Of a stretch of 64,000 nt of DNA, positions 1-8,740 are shown piece by piece (the first letter of the stretch is position 1; every line of letters begins with the position of its first letter). Position numbers and translations under genes: made by a program. The DNA comes from Streptomyces mutabilis (lineage in GTDB: Bacteria; Actinomycetota; Actinomycetes; Streptomycetales; Streptomycetaceae), in the NCBI RefSeq assembly GCF_014649815.1, contig NZ_BMTT01000010.1, forward strand, positions 207,303 through 271,302, read 5' to 3'. The notes under the pieces are model-generated. The model was given only the letters and a program-made list of their open reading frames with translations. It had not been told where the DNA came from and did no database searches.

Positions 1-447
1 GGCCCCGGCGGTGTCGGGACCGGGTGTGCGGCGCGGGTGCGGGCGCCCTTCCGGGGCTTCGCCCGCCTGCCACGTCCGTCCTCGTGGCTCCGCCGGGTGC
101 CGTCCGGCGTCCGTCCTCAGGGGGCCCTGGCCGGTACCGCCTGTCGTCTCCTCCCGCCTCCTGCCTCCTGGAACTTTCCAGCGCTTTCCCGGTGCCGCAC
201 CTCCTTGCTGCCCGCGCCATGAGCCCCCGCCGGCTCGGCCGCCCTGCCGGGCCACTCACCGGCCCCATGCCCTCGGGCGCCCCACACCCGGCGAGGCGCT
301 GTCGTTGCCGGCCCGGCAACAAACCTCGCGTCCCTCCGCGCGGCGCCGCAGGATCGGCCCCGACGCCCCGCGCGGTGCCGGGACGGCCGCCGATGCCGCT
401 CCCGGCCCCGCCCGCGCCTACCGACCGCACGTGCCTATGGAGGAGCC
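1..447. other. gene-free left edge
   Basis: No convincing gene is seen in these 447 bases. Open frames exist on both strands, but they overlap each other, have Arg/Pro-rich meaningless translations and lack ribosome binding sites. The stretch presumably holds the promoter of the hydrolase gene that starts at 448, and possibly the tail of a gene outside the window. No clear promoter hexamers or strong hairpin stand out. Confidence 0.5.
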
Positions 448-1509
448 ATGCCGCAGAGGTCCGCGACCGACCGCCACCGCCCCGTACACCGTCTGGTGCC
501 CTCGCCGGCCGGCCGCATCCACCTGGTGGAACAGGGCAGCGGGCCGCTGGTCCTGCTCGTCCACGGCTTCCCGGAGTCGTGGTACTCCTGGCGCCGCCAG
601 CTGCCCGCGCTGGCCTCCGCCGGATACCGCGCCGTCGCCGTCGACGTACGCGGCTACGGACGCTCCTCCCGGCCGGACGCGGTCGAGGCGTACCGGATGC
701 TCGACCTGGTGGCGGACAACGTCGCCGTGGTGGACGCCCTGGGGGAGCGGTCCGCCGTGATCGTCGGCCATGACTGGGGCGCGACGATCGCCGCGCACTC
801 CGCGTTGCTGCGGCCCGACGTGTTCCGCGCGGTGGGCCTGCTGAGCGTGCCGTACACCCCGCCGGGCGGGCCGAGGCCCAGTGAGGCGTTCGCCGGTATG
901 AGCGACCCCGCCGGGCCGTTCGCCGGGCAGGAGTTCTACGTCTCGTACTTCCAGGAGCCGGGCCGGGCCGAGGCGGAGATCGAGCCGGACGTCCGCGGCT
1001 GGCTCGCCGGCTTCTACGCCGCCCTGTCCGCCGACACGATGCCCGCCCCGGAGGCGCCCGACCCGCACTTCGTCGCCCCCGACGGCAGGCTGTGCGACCG
1101 CTTCCCGGCCGACGGTCGGCTGCCCTCCTGGCTGACCGAGCGGGACCTGGACGTCTACGCGGGTGAGTTCGAGCGCACCGGCCTCACAGGTGCCCTCAAC
1201 CGCTACCGCAACATGGACCGCGACTGGGCCGACCTGGCCGACCACCGAAGCGCGCCGATCACCCAGCCGTCCCTCTTCCTGGGCGGCGGCCTCGACGCCT
1301 CCACCACCTGGCTGTCCGACGCGATCGACGCGTACCCCGTCACCCTGCCGGGCCTGACCGCCTCGCACCTGATCGACGGCTGCGGCCACTGGCTCCAGCA
1401 GGAGCGCCCCGAGGAGACGAACCGGCTGCTCACCGAGTGGCTCGCCGCCCTCCCCACTGAAGCCCGCCCGCCCCGAGGGGCACTCGAACATCCGCCCGTC
1501 ACCGGATAG
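448..1509 (+). CDS. alpha/beta hydrolase, epoxide hydrolase-like
   Basis: A 353-residue soluble alpha/beta-fold hydrolase of the epoxide hydrolase group. The oxyanion motif HGFPESW lies near residue 39 and the nucleophile motif VGHDWGA places Asp109 as the attacking residue. The catalytic base is probably His314 in GCGHW. Asp rather than Ser as nucleophile points to epoxide hydrolase or haloalkane dehalogenase chemistry; HGFPESW favours the former. The ATG at 448 follows a GGAGGAG ribosome site six bases upstream. No signal peptide is seen, so it should be cytoplasmic. The next gene starts 9 bases after the stop, so the two are probably cotranscribed. The substrate cannot be inferred. Confidence 0.88.
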   Translation: MPQRSATDRHRPVHRLVPSPAGRIHLVEQGSGPLVLLVHGFPESWYSWRRQLPALASAGYRAVAVDVRGYGRSSRPDAVEAYRMLDLVADNVAVVDALGERSAVIVGHDWGATIAAHSALLRPDVFRAVGLLSVPYTPPGGPRPSEAFAGMSDPAGPFAGQEFYVSYFQEPGRAEAEIEPDVRGWLAGFYAALSADTMPAPEAPDPHFVAPDGRLCDRFPADGRLPSWLTERDLDVYAGEFERTGLTGALNRYRNMDRDWADLADHRSAPITQPSLFLGGGLDASTTWLSDAIDAYPVTLPGLTASHLIDGCGHWLQQERPEETNRLLTEWLAALPTEARPPRGALEHPPVTG

Positions 1510-1518
1510 CCTCCGACC

Positions 1519-2478
1519 ATGGCGAACGATCGGGCGAGTGACCGGGTGGACGATCCGGCGAGTGGCCGGGCGAACGGCCAGTGGTACCCACCGGAGTGGC
1601 CGGACCGCATCCGCGCGCTGGCGGCCGGCACCCTCACGCCGGTCACCCCGAAGCGCGCGGCCACCGTCATGCTCCTGAAGGACACCGGTGACGGCCCCGT
1701 CGTCCACATGCTGCGCCGCCGCACCTCCATGGCGTTCGCCGGGGGCGCGTACGCCTATCCGGGCGGTGGTGTCGATCCGCGCGACGACGACCGTGAGATC
1801 GGCTGGGCGGGCCCCACGCGCGCGTGGTGGGCGGACCGGCTCGGCGTCGACGAGGCGGGCGCCCAGGCGATCGTCTGCGCGGCCGTGCGGGAGACCTTCG
1901 AGGAGGCCGGGGTGCTGCTGGCCGGTCCGACCGGCGACTCGGTGGTCGGCGACACGACGGGCGCCGACTGGGAGGCGGACCGGGCCGCCCTGGTCGCCCG
2001 TGAGCTGTCGTTCGCGGAGTTCCTGGACCGCCGAGGGCTCGTCCTGCGCTCGGACCTGCTGGGCGCCTGGGCGCGCTGGATCACCCCGGAGTTCGAGTCC
2101 CGCCGTTACGACACCTGGTTCTTCGTGGCCGCCCTCCCCGAGGGCCAGCGCACCCGCAACGCCTCAACGGAGGCCGACCGCACGGTGTGGATCACCCCGG
2201 CGGACGCGGCGGCCGGGTACGACAAGGGCGAACTGCTGATGATGCCGCCGACCGTCGCGACCCTGCGCGGTCTGGCGGAGTGCGGTACGGCGGCCGAGGC
2301 GCTCGCGTCGGCCCCGGGCCGCGACATGACGCCCGTACTGGCGCGGGCGCGGCTGGACGGCGGGGAGATCGTGCTCTCCTGGCCGGGGCACGACGAGTTC
2401 ACCAAGCACGTCCCCGGCACGCCGTCGCACACGGCACCGGCGACACCTTCCGCCCCGACCCCGGGAGCCCCCGCATGA
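1519..2478 (+). CDS. Nudix hydrolase family protein
   Basis: A 319-residue protein with a Nudix fold. The segment with PGGGVDPRDDD and, after an insertion, VRETFEEAGVLL carries the REx2EExG core of the Nudix box (residues about 75-130), expected to bind Mg2+ and cleave a nucleoside diphosphate-linked substrate. The family is commonly annotated as NUDIX/acetyltransferase-like in actinobacteria, beside a metallo-beta-lactamase gene. Its stop overlaps the next start (ATGA at 2475-2478), so translation is coupled. The C-terminal 35 residues are Pro/Thr/Ala-rich and probably disordered. The substrate is unknown. Confidence 0.85.
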   Translation: MANDRASDRVDDPASGRANGQWYPPEWPDRIRALAAGTLTPVTPKRAATVMLLKDTGDGPVVHMLRRRTSMAFAGGAYAYPGGGVDPRDDDREIGWAGPTRAWWADRLGVDEAGAQAIVCAAVRETFEEAGVLLAGPTGDSVVGDTTGADWEADRAALVARELSFAEFLDRRGLVLRSDLLGAWARWITPEFESRRYDTWFFVAALPEGQRTRNASTEADRTVWITPADAAAGYDKGELLMMPPTVATLRGLAECGTAAEALASAPGRDMTPVLARARLDGGEIVLSWPGHDEFTKHVPGTPSHTAPATPSAPTPGAPA

Positions 2479-3317
2479 CGGACGCAGCAGCACTGCCCGG
2501 CCAGCCGAGGGGCGGCGTCCTCTCGGGGCCGGCCACCGCTCGCGCGGTGAACGTCCTCGCGCCCAACGCCTCCGCGATGACCCTGGACGGCACGAACACC
2601 TGGATCCTCGCCGAGCCGGACTCCGACCTGGCCGTGGTGGTCGACCCGGGCCCACTGGACGACATCCACCTGCGGCACGTGATCGACACGGCCGAGCGGG
2701 CGGGCAGGCGCGTCGCCCTCACCCTGCTGACACACGGCCACCCGGACCACGCGGAGGGCGCGGCGCGCTTCGCCGAGCTGACGCGGACGAACGTGCGGGC
2801 GCTGGACCCGGCGCTGCGGCTGGGCGACGAGGGGCTGGAGGCCGGTGACGTGATCGCGGTCGGCGGCCTGGAGCTGAGGGTCGTACCGACCCCCGGGCAC
2901 ACGGCGGACTCCCTGTGCTTCCATCTCCCGGCCGACCGGGCGGTCCTGACGGGCGACACCGTCCTGGGGCGCGGTACGACGGTGGTGGCCCATCCCGACG
3001 GGCGGCTCGGGGACTACCTGGACTCACTGCGCCGCCTCAGGTCGCTCACGGCCGACGACGGGGTGCACACGGTGCTCCCGGGGCACGGGCCGGTCCTGGA
3101 CGACGCGCAGGGCGCCGTGGAGTACTACCTCGCCCATCGCGCCCACCGCCTCGCCCAGGTCGAGACGGCCGTGGAGGACGGCTGCCGGACGCCGGCGGAG
3201 GTCGTCGCCCACGTGTACGCGGACGTCGACCGCTCACTGTGGCCGGCGGCGGAGCTGTCGGTGCGGGCGCAGCTGGAGTACCTGGGCGAGCACGGGATCG
3301 TCGAGCTGCCCGAGTAG
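2475..3317 (+). CDS. metallo-beta-lactamase fold hydrolase
   Basis: A 280-residue MBL-fold metal-dependent hydrolase of the glyoxalase II/LACTB2 type. The metal motif THGHPDHAEG gives HxHxDH, later ligands are seen in PTPGHTADS and TGDTVLGRG, and VLPGHGP provides the last His. The ATG at 2475 overlaps the upstream Nudix stop, which fixes the start and implies an operon. A C-terminal winged-helix-like segment (residues about 215-280) fits the LACTB2 architecture. LACTB2 relatives are thioesterases or nucleases; the activity here is not determined. It ends 11 bases before the convergent crp stop. Confidence 0.87.
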   Translation: MTDAAALPGQPRGGVLSGPATARAVNVLAPNASAMTLDGTNTWILAEPDSDLAVVVDPGPLDDIHLRHVIDTAERAGRRVALTLLTHGHPDHAEGAARFAELTRTNVRALDPALRLGDEGLEAGDVIAVGGLELRVVPTPGHTADSLCFHLPADRAVLTGDTVLGRGTTVVAHPDGRLGDYLDSLRRLRSLTADDGVHTVLPGHGPVLDDAQGAVEYYLAHRAHRLAQVETAVEDGCRTPAEVVAHVYADVDRSLWPAAELSVRAQLEYLGEHGIVELPE

Positions 3318-3328
3318 GGGCCGGGCGC

Positions 3329-4003
3329 TCAGCGGGAGCGCTTGGCCAGCCGCTCCACGTCCAGCAGGATCACCGCGCGGGCCTCCAGGCGGAGCCAGCC
3401 GCGCTGGGCGAAGTCCGCGAGCGCCTTGTTCACCGTCTCGCGGGACGCGCCGACCAGCTGGGCCAGCTCCTCCTGCGTCAGGTCGTGCACGACGTGGATG
3501 CCCTCCTCGGACTGCACGCCGAAGCGGCGGGACAGGTCCAGCAGGGCGCGGGCGACGCGGCCGGGGACATCGGAGAAGACCAGGTCGGACATGGCGTCGT
3601 TGGTCTTGCGCAGACGGCGCGCGACGGCCCGCAGCAGCGCCGTGGCCACCTCGGGGCGGACGTTCAGCCAGGGCTGGAGGTCGCCGTGGCCGAGGGCGAG
3701 CAGCTTCACCTCGGTCAGCGCGGTGGCGGTCGCCGTGCGCGGGCCCGGATCGAAGAGCGAGAGCTCGCCGATCAGCTCGCTGGGACCGACGACGGCCAGC
3801 ATGTTCTCGCGGCCGTCGGGGGAGGTGCGGTGGAGCTTGACCTTGCCTTCCGTGACCACGTAGAGGCGGTCTCCGGGGTCGCCTTCGTGGAACAGCGAGT
3901 CGCCGCGGGCGAGGGTCACCTCACTCATGGAGGCGCGGAGCTCCGCGGATTGCTCGTCGTCGAGCGCCGCGAAGAGCGGGTTGCGCCGCAGAACGTCGTC
4001 CAC
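3329..4003 (-). CDS. crp: cAMP receptor protein family regulator Crp
   Basis: A 224-residue CRP/FNR family transcription factor. Residues 1-115 form a cyclic-nucleotide binding domain (GDRLYVVTEGKVKLH, then IGELSLFDPGPRTATATA, which has the phosphate-binding RTATA). Residues about 150-220 form the winged helix (LTQEELAQLVGASRETVNKALADF). Length and sequence fit Streptomyces Crp, a regulator of germination and secondary metabolism. The start is GTG at 4003 behind AAGGAGA. It is divergent from nth, and a GTG-N6-CAC site matching the reported Streptomyces Crp motif sits in the shared upstream region, suggesting autoregulation. Confidence 0.93.
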   Translation of the reverse strand: MDDVLRRNPLFAALDDEQSAELRASMSEVTLARGDSLFHEGDPGDRLYVVTEGKVKLHRTSPDGRENMLAVVGPSELIGELSLFDPGPRTATATALTEVKLLALGHGDLQPWLNVRPEVATALLRAVARRLRKTNDAMSDLVFSDVPGRVARALLDLSRRFGVQSEEGIHVVHDLTQEELAQLVGASRETVNKALADFAQRGWLRLEARAVILLDVERLAKRSR

Positions 4004-4094
4004 GAGTTCTCTCCTTGTCGACCGGCTCAGAGGATCTTGTTCCCCCGGTGTACCAGGGGTCCGTGGTGCCCATTTTGCCGGACAGTCCAAACAG

Positions 4095-4108
4095 TGTGAT
4101 CTGTCACA
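4095..4108. promoter_or_regulatory. Crp-like binding site
   Basis: The sequence TGTGATCTGTCACA has perfect 5-bp inverted arms (TGTGA/TCACA) and contains GTG-N6-CAC, the pattern reported for Streptomyces Crp. It lies 92 bases upstream of the crp start and 103 upstream of nth, so it could control both divergent genes. Function is inferred. Confidence 0.6.
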
Positions 4109-4210
4109 AGGATGCCGCACTGGTGTCCCGGGGTACGCGGCAGGGGTCCAATTGGACGCCGATGTTCGGGGGCCGGGGCGGATGTCGGTGCCGGGCCGTA
4201 GGCTGGCCGG

Positions 4211-5380
4211 GTGTCCAAATCGCCGGTGAGAGCACAGGCCGAGGGGGCTGCGCGGGTGGGTGTACGTCGCGATTCCGCCGTGGGCGAACAGCGCACCGAT
4301 GGCGGTAAGGAAACGGCGAAAGCGACGAAGAGGGCGGCGCCTGCCAAGAGGGTGACCGCGGAGAAGGGTGCCGTGAAGAAGAGCGCGGAGAAGAAGCCGA
4401 CGCCCACGAAGAAGACGGCCCCGGTGAAGAAGACGGCGGCCGCCGCGAAGAAGACCGCCCCGGCGAAGAAGGCGGCGTCCGCCGAGCAGACGCCCCTCGC
4501 CAAGCGCACCGCCCCCGCCAAGAAGCCCCCCGTCGCCCCGAAGAAGGCCACCGCCGCAGTCAAGGGCGTCACCCCGGCGAAGACCGTCACCGCGAAGCCG
4601 GTGCGCGAGGAGTCCCGCACCGCGCTGGTCCGCCGAGCCCGCCGCATCGACCGCGAGCTCGCCGAGGTCTACCCGTACGCCCACCCGGAGCTGGACTTCG
4701 AGAACCCGTTCCAGCTGGTCGTGGCCACGGTGCTGTCCGCCCAGACCACCGACCTGCGCGTCAACCAGACGACACCCGCGCTCTTCGCGAAGTACCCGAC
4801 CCCCGAGGACCTGGCCGCGGCCGACCCCGAGGAGGTCGAGGAGATCCTCCGTCCCACCGGCTTCTTCCGCGCCAAGACCAAGTCGGTCATAGGGCTGTCC
4901 AAGGCCCTGGCGGAGGACTTCGGCGGCGAGGTCCCCGGCCGCCTCGAGGACCTCGTCAGGCTGCCCGGCGTCGGCCGCAAGACCGCGTTCGTCGTGCTCG
5001 GCAACGCCTTCGGCCGCCCCGGAATCACCGTGGACACGCACTTCCAGCGCCTGGTGCGGCGCTGGCGGTGGACCGCCGAGACCGACCCGGACAAGATCGA
5101 GGCCGCCGTCGGCGCGCTCTTCCCGAAGAGCGACTGGACCGACCTCTCCCACCACGTGATCTGGCACGGCCGCCGGATCTGCCACGCCCGCAAGCCCGCC
5201 TGCGGCGCCTGCCCCATCGCCCCGCTCTGCCCGGCGTACGGCGAGGGCGAGACGGACCCCGAGAAGGCCAAGAAGCTCCTGAAGTACGAGAAGGGCGGCC
5301 TCCCCGGCCAGCGTCTGAAGCCCCCGCGGTCCTACCTGGACGCCGGCGGGAAACCGGCGCCGCCGCTGGGGGCCGGATGA
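4211..5380 (+). CDS. nth: endonuclease III with Lys/Ala-rich N-terminal tail
   Basis: A 389-residue DNA glycosylase/AP lyase of base excision repair. The catalytic part begins near residue 140. It has the helix-hairpin-helix LPGVGRKTA with catalytic Lys257, Asp275 in VDTHF (the same 18-residue spacing as E. coli K120-D138), and a [4Fe-4S] ligand set C324-x6-C331-x2-C334-x5-C340. Unusually, residues about 35-120 are a Lys/Ala/Pro-rich tail with AKK and PAKK repeats resembling histone H1 C-termini, likely non-specific DNA binding. The start is GTG at 4211; a later start that drops part of the tail cannot be excluded. It is divergent from crp. Confidence 0.9.
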   Translation: MSKSPVRAQAEGAARVGVRRDSAVGEQRTDGGKETAKATKRAAPAKRVTAEKGAVKKSAEKKPTPTKKTAPVKKTAAAAKKTAPAKKAASAEQTPLAKRTAPAKKPPVAPKKATAAVKGVTPAKTVTAKPVREESRTALVRRARRIDRELAEVYPYAHPELDFENPFQLVVATVLSAQTTDLRVNQTTPALFAKYPTPEDLAAADPEEVEEILRPTGFFRAKTKSVIGLSKALAEDFGGEVPGRLEDLVRLPGVGRKTAFVVLGNAFGRPGITVDTHFQRLVRRWRWTAETDPDKIEAAVGALFPKSDWTDLSHHVIWHGRRICHARKPACGACPIAPLCPAYGEGETDPEKAKKLLKYEKGGLPGQRLKPPRSYLDAGGKPAPPLGAG

Positions 5381-5426
5381 CGGAACGATCTCGGGGGCGT
5401 CGGGCGTTGGAATCGGCAGGACGGGG

Positions 5427-6140
5427 GTGGAGATGACACGGGCGAGCGACACGCAGGGAGACACACGCGACGCCATGCTCAGCACGGAGGGCCTGCCCGA
5501 CTGGCTGGACCCGGTGGTGCGGGCCGTCGCGACGGTGCGGCCGGCCCAGTTGAGCCGCTTCCTGCCTCCGGCGGACGGCGCCGGACGCCAGTCCGCCGTT
5601 CTGATCCTCTTCGGCGAGGGTGAGGGCGGCCGGGGCCCCGAGCTGCTGCTGATGGAGCGGGCCGGCACGCTGCGCTCGCACGCCGGGCAGCCGGCCTTCC
5701 CGGGCGGCGCCCTCGACCCGGAGGACGGCGACCCGCAGGGTGAGGGGCCGCTGCGGGCGGCGCTGCGCGAGGCGGAGGAGGAGACCGGCCTCGACCCGGC
5801 CGGCGTGCAGCTCTTCGGTGCCCTGCCCAAGCTCTACATCCCGGTCAGCGAGTTCGTCGTCACGCCGGTCCTCGCCTGGTGGCGCGAGCCCACCCCTGTC
5901 GGCGTGGTCGATCCGAACGAGACGGCGCGCGTCTTCACCGTCCCCGTGGCCGACCTCGCGGACCCGGCCAACCGGGTCACCACCGTCCACCCCAGCGGCC
6001 ACAAGGGCCCGGCATTCCTGGTCGAGTCGGCGCTCGTCTGGGGCTTCACGGCCGGCATCATCGACCGCCTGCTGCACTTCGCGGGCTGGGAGCGGCCCTG
6101 GGACAGGGAGAAGCAGGTCCCGCTGGACTGGCGGTCATGA
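5427..6140 (+). CDS. Nudix CoA pyrophosphatase-like (NudL family)
   Basis: A 237-residue Nudix hydrolase. The signature LRSHAGQPAFPGG near residues 75-87 is diagnostic of the UPF0035/NudL group, whose studied members cleave coenzyme A or its derivatives to phosphopantetheine and 3',5'-ADP. The Nudix helix ALREAEEETGLDP follows. The start is uncertain: GTG at 5427 or ATG at 5433, both with weak ribosome sites. It follows nth by 46 bases and precedes the MarP-like gene by 47, so the three may be one transcription unit. Confidence 0.85.
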   Translation: MEMTRASDTQGDTRDAMLSTEGLPDWLDPVVRAVATVRPAQLSRFLPPADGAGRQSAVLILFGEGEGGRGPELLLMERAGTLRSHAGQPAFPGGALDPEDGDPQGEGPLRAALREAEEETGLDPAGVQLFGALPKLYIPVSEFVVTPVLAWWREPTPVGVVDPNETARVFTVPVADLADPANRVTTVHPSGHKGPAFLVESALVWGFTAGIIDRLLHFAGWERPWDREKQVPLDWRS

Positions 6141-6187
6141 CAGGGTGACCGGTGTGAGCGTAGGACGACGAGGCGGGGCCTGAATCG

Positions 6188-7387
6188 GTGAACGTGCTGG
6201 ACATCCTCTTGCTGCTGGCCGCCGTCTGGTTCGCGATCGTGGGCTTCCGGCAGGGCTTCGTCGTCGGCATCCTGTCCGTGACCGGCTTCCTCGGCGGCGG
6301 TCTCGTCGCCGTCTACCTGCTGCCGGTGATCTGGGACGCCCTGACGGACAACGCGGAGGTGAGCACGACCGCCGCCGTCGTCGCGGTCGTCGTCGTCATC
6401 GTCTGCGCCTCCGTCGGCCAGGCCCTCACCACGCACCTGGGCAACAAGCTGCGCCGCTACATCACCTGGTCCCCGGCCCGCGCCCTGGACGCCACCGGCG
6501 GCGCGCTGGTCAACGTGGTGGCGATGCTGCTGGTCGCCTGGCTGATCGGTGCGGCCCTCGCCCAGACCACCATGCCGACGATAGGCAAGGAGGTCCGGCA
6601 GTCCCACGTGCTGTCGGGCGTGCAGGAGGTACTGCCCGAGCAGGCCGACACCTGGTTCAACAGCTTCAGCTCCGTCCTCGCGCGCAACGGCTTCCCGCAG
6701 GTCTTCAGCCCGTTCGCCAACGAGCCGATCACCGAGGTCCAGCCACCCGACCCGGCGCTGGCGAACAGCCCGGTCGCCGTCCGCGCCAAGCGCTCCATCG
6801 TCAAGGTCATGGGCACCGCCCCCGACTGCGGCAAGGTCCTGGAAGGCACCGGCTTCGTCTTCGCCGAACGCCGCGTCATGACCAACGCCCACGTGGTGGG
6901 CGGCGTCGACGAGCCCACGGTGCAGATAGGCGGCGAGGGCAGGAAGTACGACGCGACGGTCGTCCTCTACGACTGGCGGCGCGACATCGCCGTACTGGAC
7001 GTGCCGGAACTGGACGCGCCCGCGCTGCGGTTCAGCGAGGAGGACGCGGTCCGCGACGACGGCGCGATCGTGGCGGGCTTCCCGGAGAACGGGGCGTACG
7101 ACGTCCGCGCCGCGCGCGTGCGCGGGCGCATCACGGCCAACGGCCCGGACATCTACCACCGCGACACCGTCGGCCGCGACGTCTACTCGCTGTTCGCGAC
7201 CGTCCGTCAGGGCAACTCCGGCGGTCCGCTGCTGACGCCCGAGGGTGAGGTCTACGGCGTGGTCTTCGCCAAGTCCCTGGACGACGCCCAGACCGGCTAC
7301 GCGCTCACCGTGGACGAGATCCGGGAGGACATCGCCGGGGGTCGCACGGCCAACCAGCAGGTGGACAGCGACAGCTGCGCGCTGTAG
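6188..7387 (+). CDS. marP: MarP-like membrane serine protease (CvpA + trypsin-like)
   Basis: A 399-residue protein. Residues 1-160 hold about four membrane helices of the CvpA/colicin V production type; residues about 190-395 are an extracytoplasmic chymotrypsin-fold protease. The triad is His235 (TNAHVV), Asp266 (RRDIAVLDV) and Ser344 (QGNSGGP). Cys214 and Cys397 correspond to the disulfide pair of Mycobacterium tuberculosis MarP, the periplasmic protease needed for acid resistance. The start is GTG at 6188. By homology it senses envelope stress through a redox-controlled active site; the Streptomyces role and substrates are unproven. Confidence 0.88.
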   Translation: MNVLDILLLLAAVWFAIVGFRQGFVVGILSVTGFLGGGLVAVYLLPVIWDALTDNAEVSTTAAVVAVVVVIVCASVGQALTTHLGNKLRRYITWSPARALDATGGALVNVVAMLLVAWLIGAALAQTTMPTIGKEVRQSHVLSGVQEVLPEQADTWFNSFSSVLARNGFPQVFSPFANEPITEVQPPDPALANSPVAVRAKRSIVKVMGTAPDCGKVLEGTGFVFAERRVMTNAHVVGGVDEPTVQIGGEGRKYDATVVLYDWRRDIAVLDVPELDAPALRFSEEDAVRDDGAIVAGFPENGAYDVRAARVRGRITANGPDIYHRDTVGRDVYSLFATVRQGNSGGPLLTPEGEVYGVVFAKSLDDAQTGYALTVDEIREDIAGGRTANQQVDSDSCAL

Positions 7388-7458
7388 GACCCCCGCCGGG
7401 TACGGGGGGCCTGGACGCGCTCAGTCGTGCGAAGGGTGTGCGGGCGCCGGCCGCGCGG

Positions 7459-7644
7459 TCAGCCGCGTGGATGGCGCAGGCGTACGGAGACCCAGCGGGC
7501 CCTGCGGCGCAGGATGCGCGGAATGCCCACCCGGAGGTCAGCGGCCGCAAGTTGCGGGGTGCCGCCTCGTCGGTGGGTGCTGCTCACGCCGCTCGTGGAG
7601 CGGCCGTCGCGTGCTACGTCACTGTAGTCGTGCGTCCAGCCCAT
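7459..7644 (-). CDS. possible small basic protein
   Basis: A 61-codon frame in a 384-base gap between convergent genes. It starts MGWTHDYSDV and ends in an Arg-rich stretch (RRRARWVSVRLRHPRG). Codon third positions are mostly G or C, as in true genes here. A GGGG run just before the ATG at 7644 is too close to be a good ribosome site, and another G-rich run lies further up. No family is recognised. It could equally be a chance frame. The rest of the gap, 7388-7458 and 7645-7771, shows nothing clear. Confidence 0.35.
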   Translation of the reverse strand: MGWTHDYSDVARDGRSTSGVSSTHRRGGTPQLAAADLRVGIPRILRRRARWVSVRLRHPRG

Positions 7645-7771
7645 ACCCCGACGTGTGCCCCCGCCCCAAGGTCGATAACCGTCCTCGGGCCCCCCAATTG
7701 GCCTATGCGTCGGGCAAGTGGCCGCTCATAGGACAAGTGTTCCGGTTCGGGTACCGGGCGCGTCCGCACGG

Positions 7772-8740
7772 TCACCGATCGGGTTCGGGATCCTTCAGCC
7801 AATTGATCAGTTCGGTGGAGAAGGCGACCGGGTCCTCCTCGTGCGGGAAGTGCCCGAGTCCGTCGAACAGCCGCCAGCGGTAGGGCGCTTCGACGTACTG
7901 TCCCGAGCCGGCCGCGCTCCGGGTCCGCATCACGGGGTCCAGAGAGCCGTGCAGGTGCAGGGTCGGCACCCGCACCGGCCGCTTCATACGGCGGTAGAAC
8001 TGGATGCCGTCCGGACGGGCCAACGAGCGCACCATCCAGCGGTACGGTTCGACGGAGCAGTGCGCCGTGGAGGGGATGCACATGGCCCGGCGGTAGGCCG
8101 TCACCGCCTCCTCGTCCAACGGCCGGGGGCCCGACCAGTCGGCGATCAGCCGGCCGACCAGCGCGCCGTCGTCAGCCGTCAGTTGGCGCTCGGGAATCCA
8201 GGGGCGCTGGAAGCCCCAGACGTAGGAACCCGCCCGGGTCTGGCGGACGTCCCCGAGCATGGCCGAGCGCCAGCGCCGCGGATGCGGCATGGAGGAGACC
8301 GCGAGTCGCCGTACGAGCTTGGGCCGCATGGCGGCGGCCGTCCAGGCCAGGTAGCCGCCGAGGTCGTGGCCGACCAGCGCGGCGTCCGGCTCGCCGAGCG
8401 AGCGGACCACGCCGGTGATGTCGAGGGCGAGGCCGGCGGGATCGTAGCCGCGCGGGGTGCGGTCGCTGCCGCCGACGCCGCGCAGGTCCATGGCGACGGC
8501 GCGGAAACCGGCGTCCGCGAGCGCCGTCAGCTGGTGCCGCCAGGTCCACCAGAACTGCGGGAAGCCGTGCAGCAGCAGCACCAACGGCCCGTCACCCAGC
8601 TCCGCGATGTGGAAGCGGGCACCGTTGGCGGCGACGTCCCGGTGGGTCACCTCGCGCCCGCCGGGGATGTCGAGGCGTACGACCGAGGCCGGGTTCTGCG
8701 CCGAGGGAGGTTGGCCCATCGGTGTGGCGGGATCCGTCAT
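7772..8740 (-). CDS. alpha/beta hydrolase, epoxide hydrolase-like
   Basis: A 322-residue cytoplasmic alpha/beta hydrolase related to epoxide hydrolases. It has the oxyanion motif HGFPQFW, the nucleophile motif VGHDLGG (Asp nucleophile), a candidate acid in HGSLDPV and the catalytic His in GLGHFPHEEDP. The ATG at 8740 overlaps the stop of the upstream holin-like gene (TGA at 8737-8739), so the two are translationally coupled. It is paralogous in type to the enzyme at 448-1509 but not close in sequence. The substrate is unknown. Confidence 0.87.
   Translation of the reverse strand: MTDPATPMGQPPSAQNPASVVRLDIPGGREVTHRDVAANGARFHIAELGDGPLVLLLHGFPQFWWTWRHQLTALADAGFRAVAMDLRGVGGSDRTPRGYDPAGLALDITGVVRSLGEPDAALVGHDLGGYLAWTAAAMRPKLVRRLAVSSMPHPRRWRSAMLGDVRQTRAGSYVWGFQRPWIPERQLTADDGALVGRLIADWSGPRPLDEEAVTAYRRAMCIPSTAHCSVEPYRWMVRSLARPDGIQFYRRMKRPVRVPTLHLHGSLDPVMRTRSAAGSGQYVEAPYRWRLFDGLGHFPHEEDPVAFSTELINWLKDPEPDR

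Noticed and set aside
418-1707. Long minus-strand open frame over the hydrolase and Nudix genes
   Set aside because: It is antisense to two genes with clear catalytic motifs; its translation is Arg/Gly/Val-rich without domains. High GC makes such shadow frames common.
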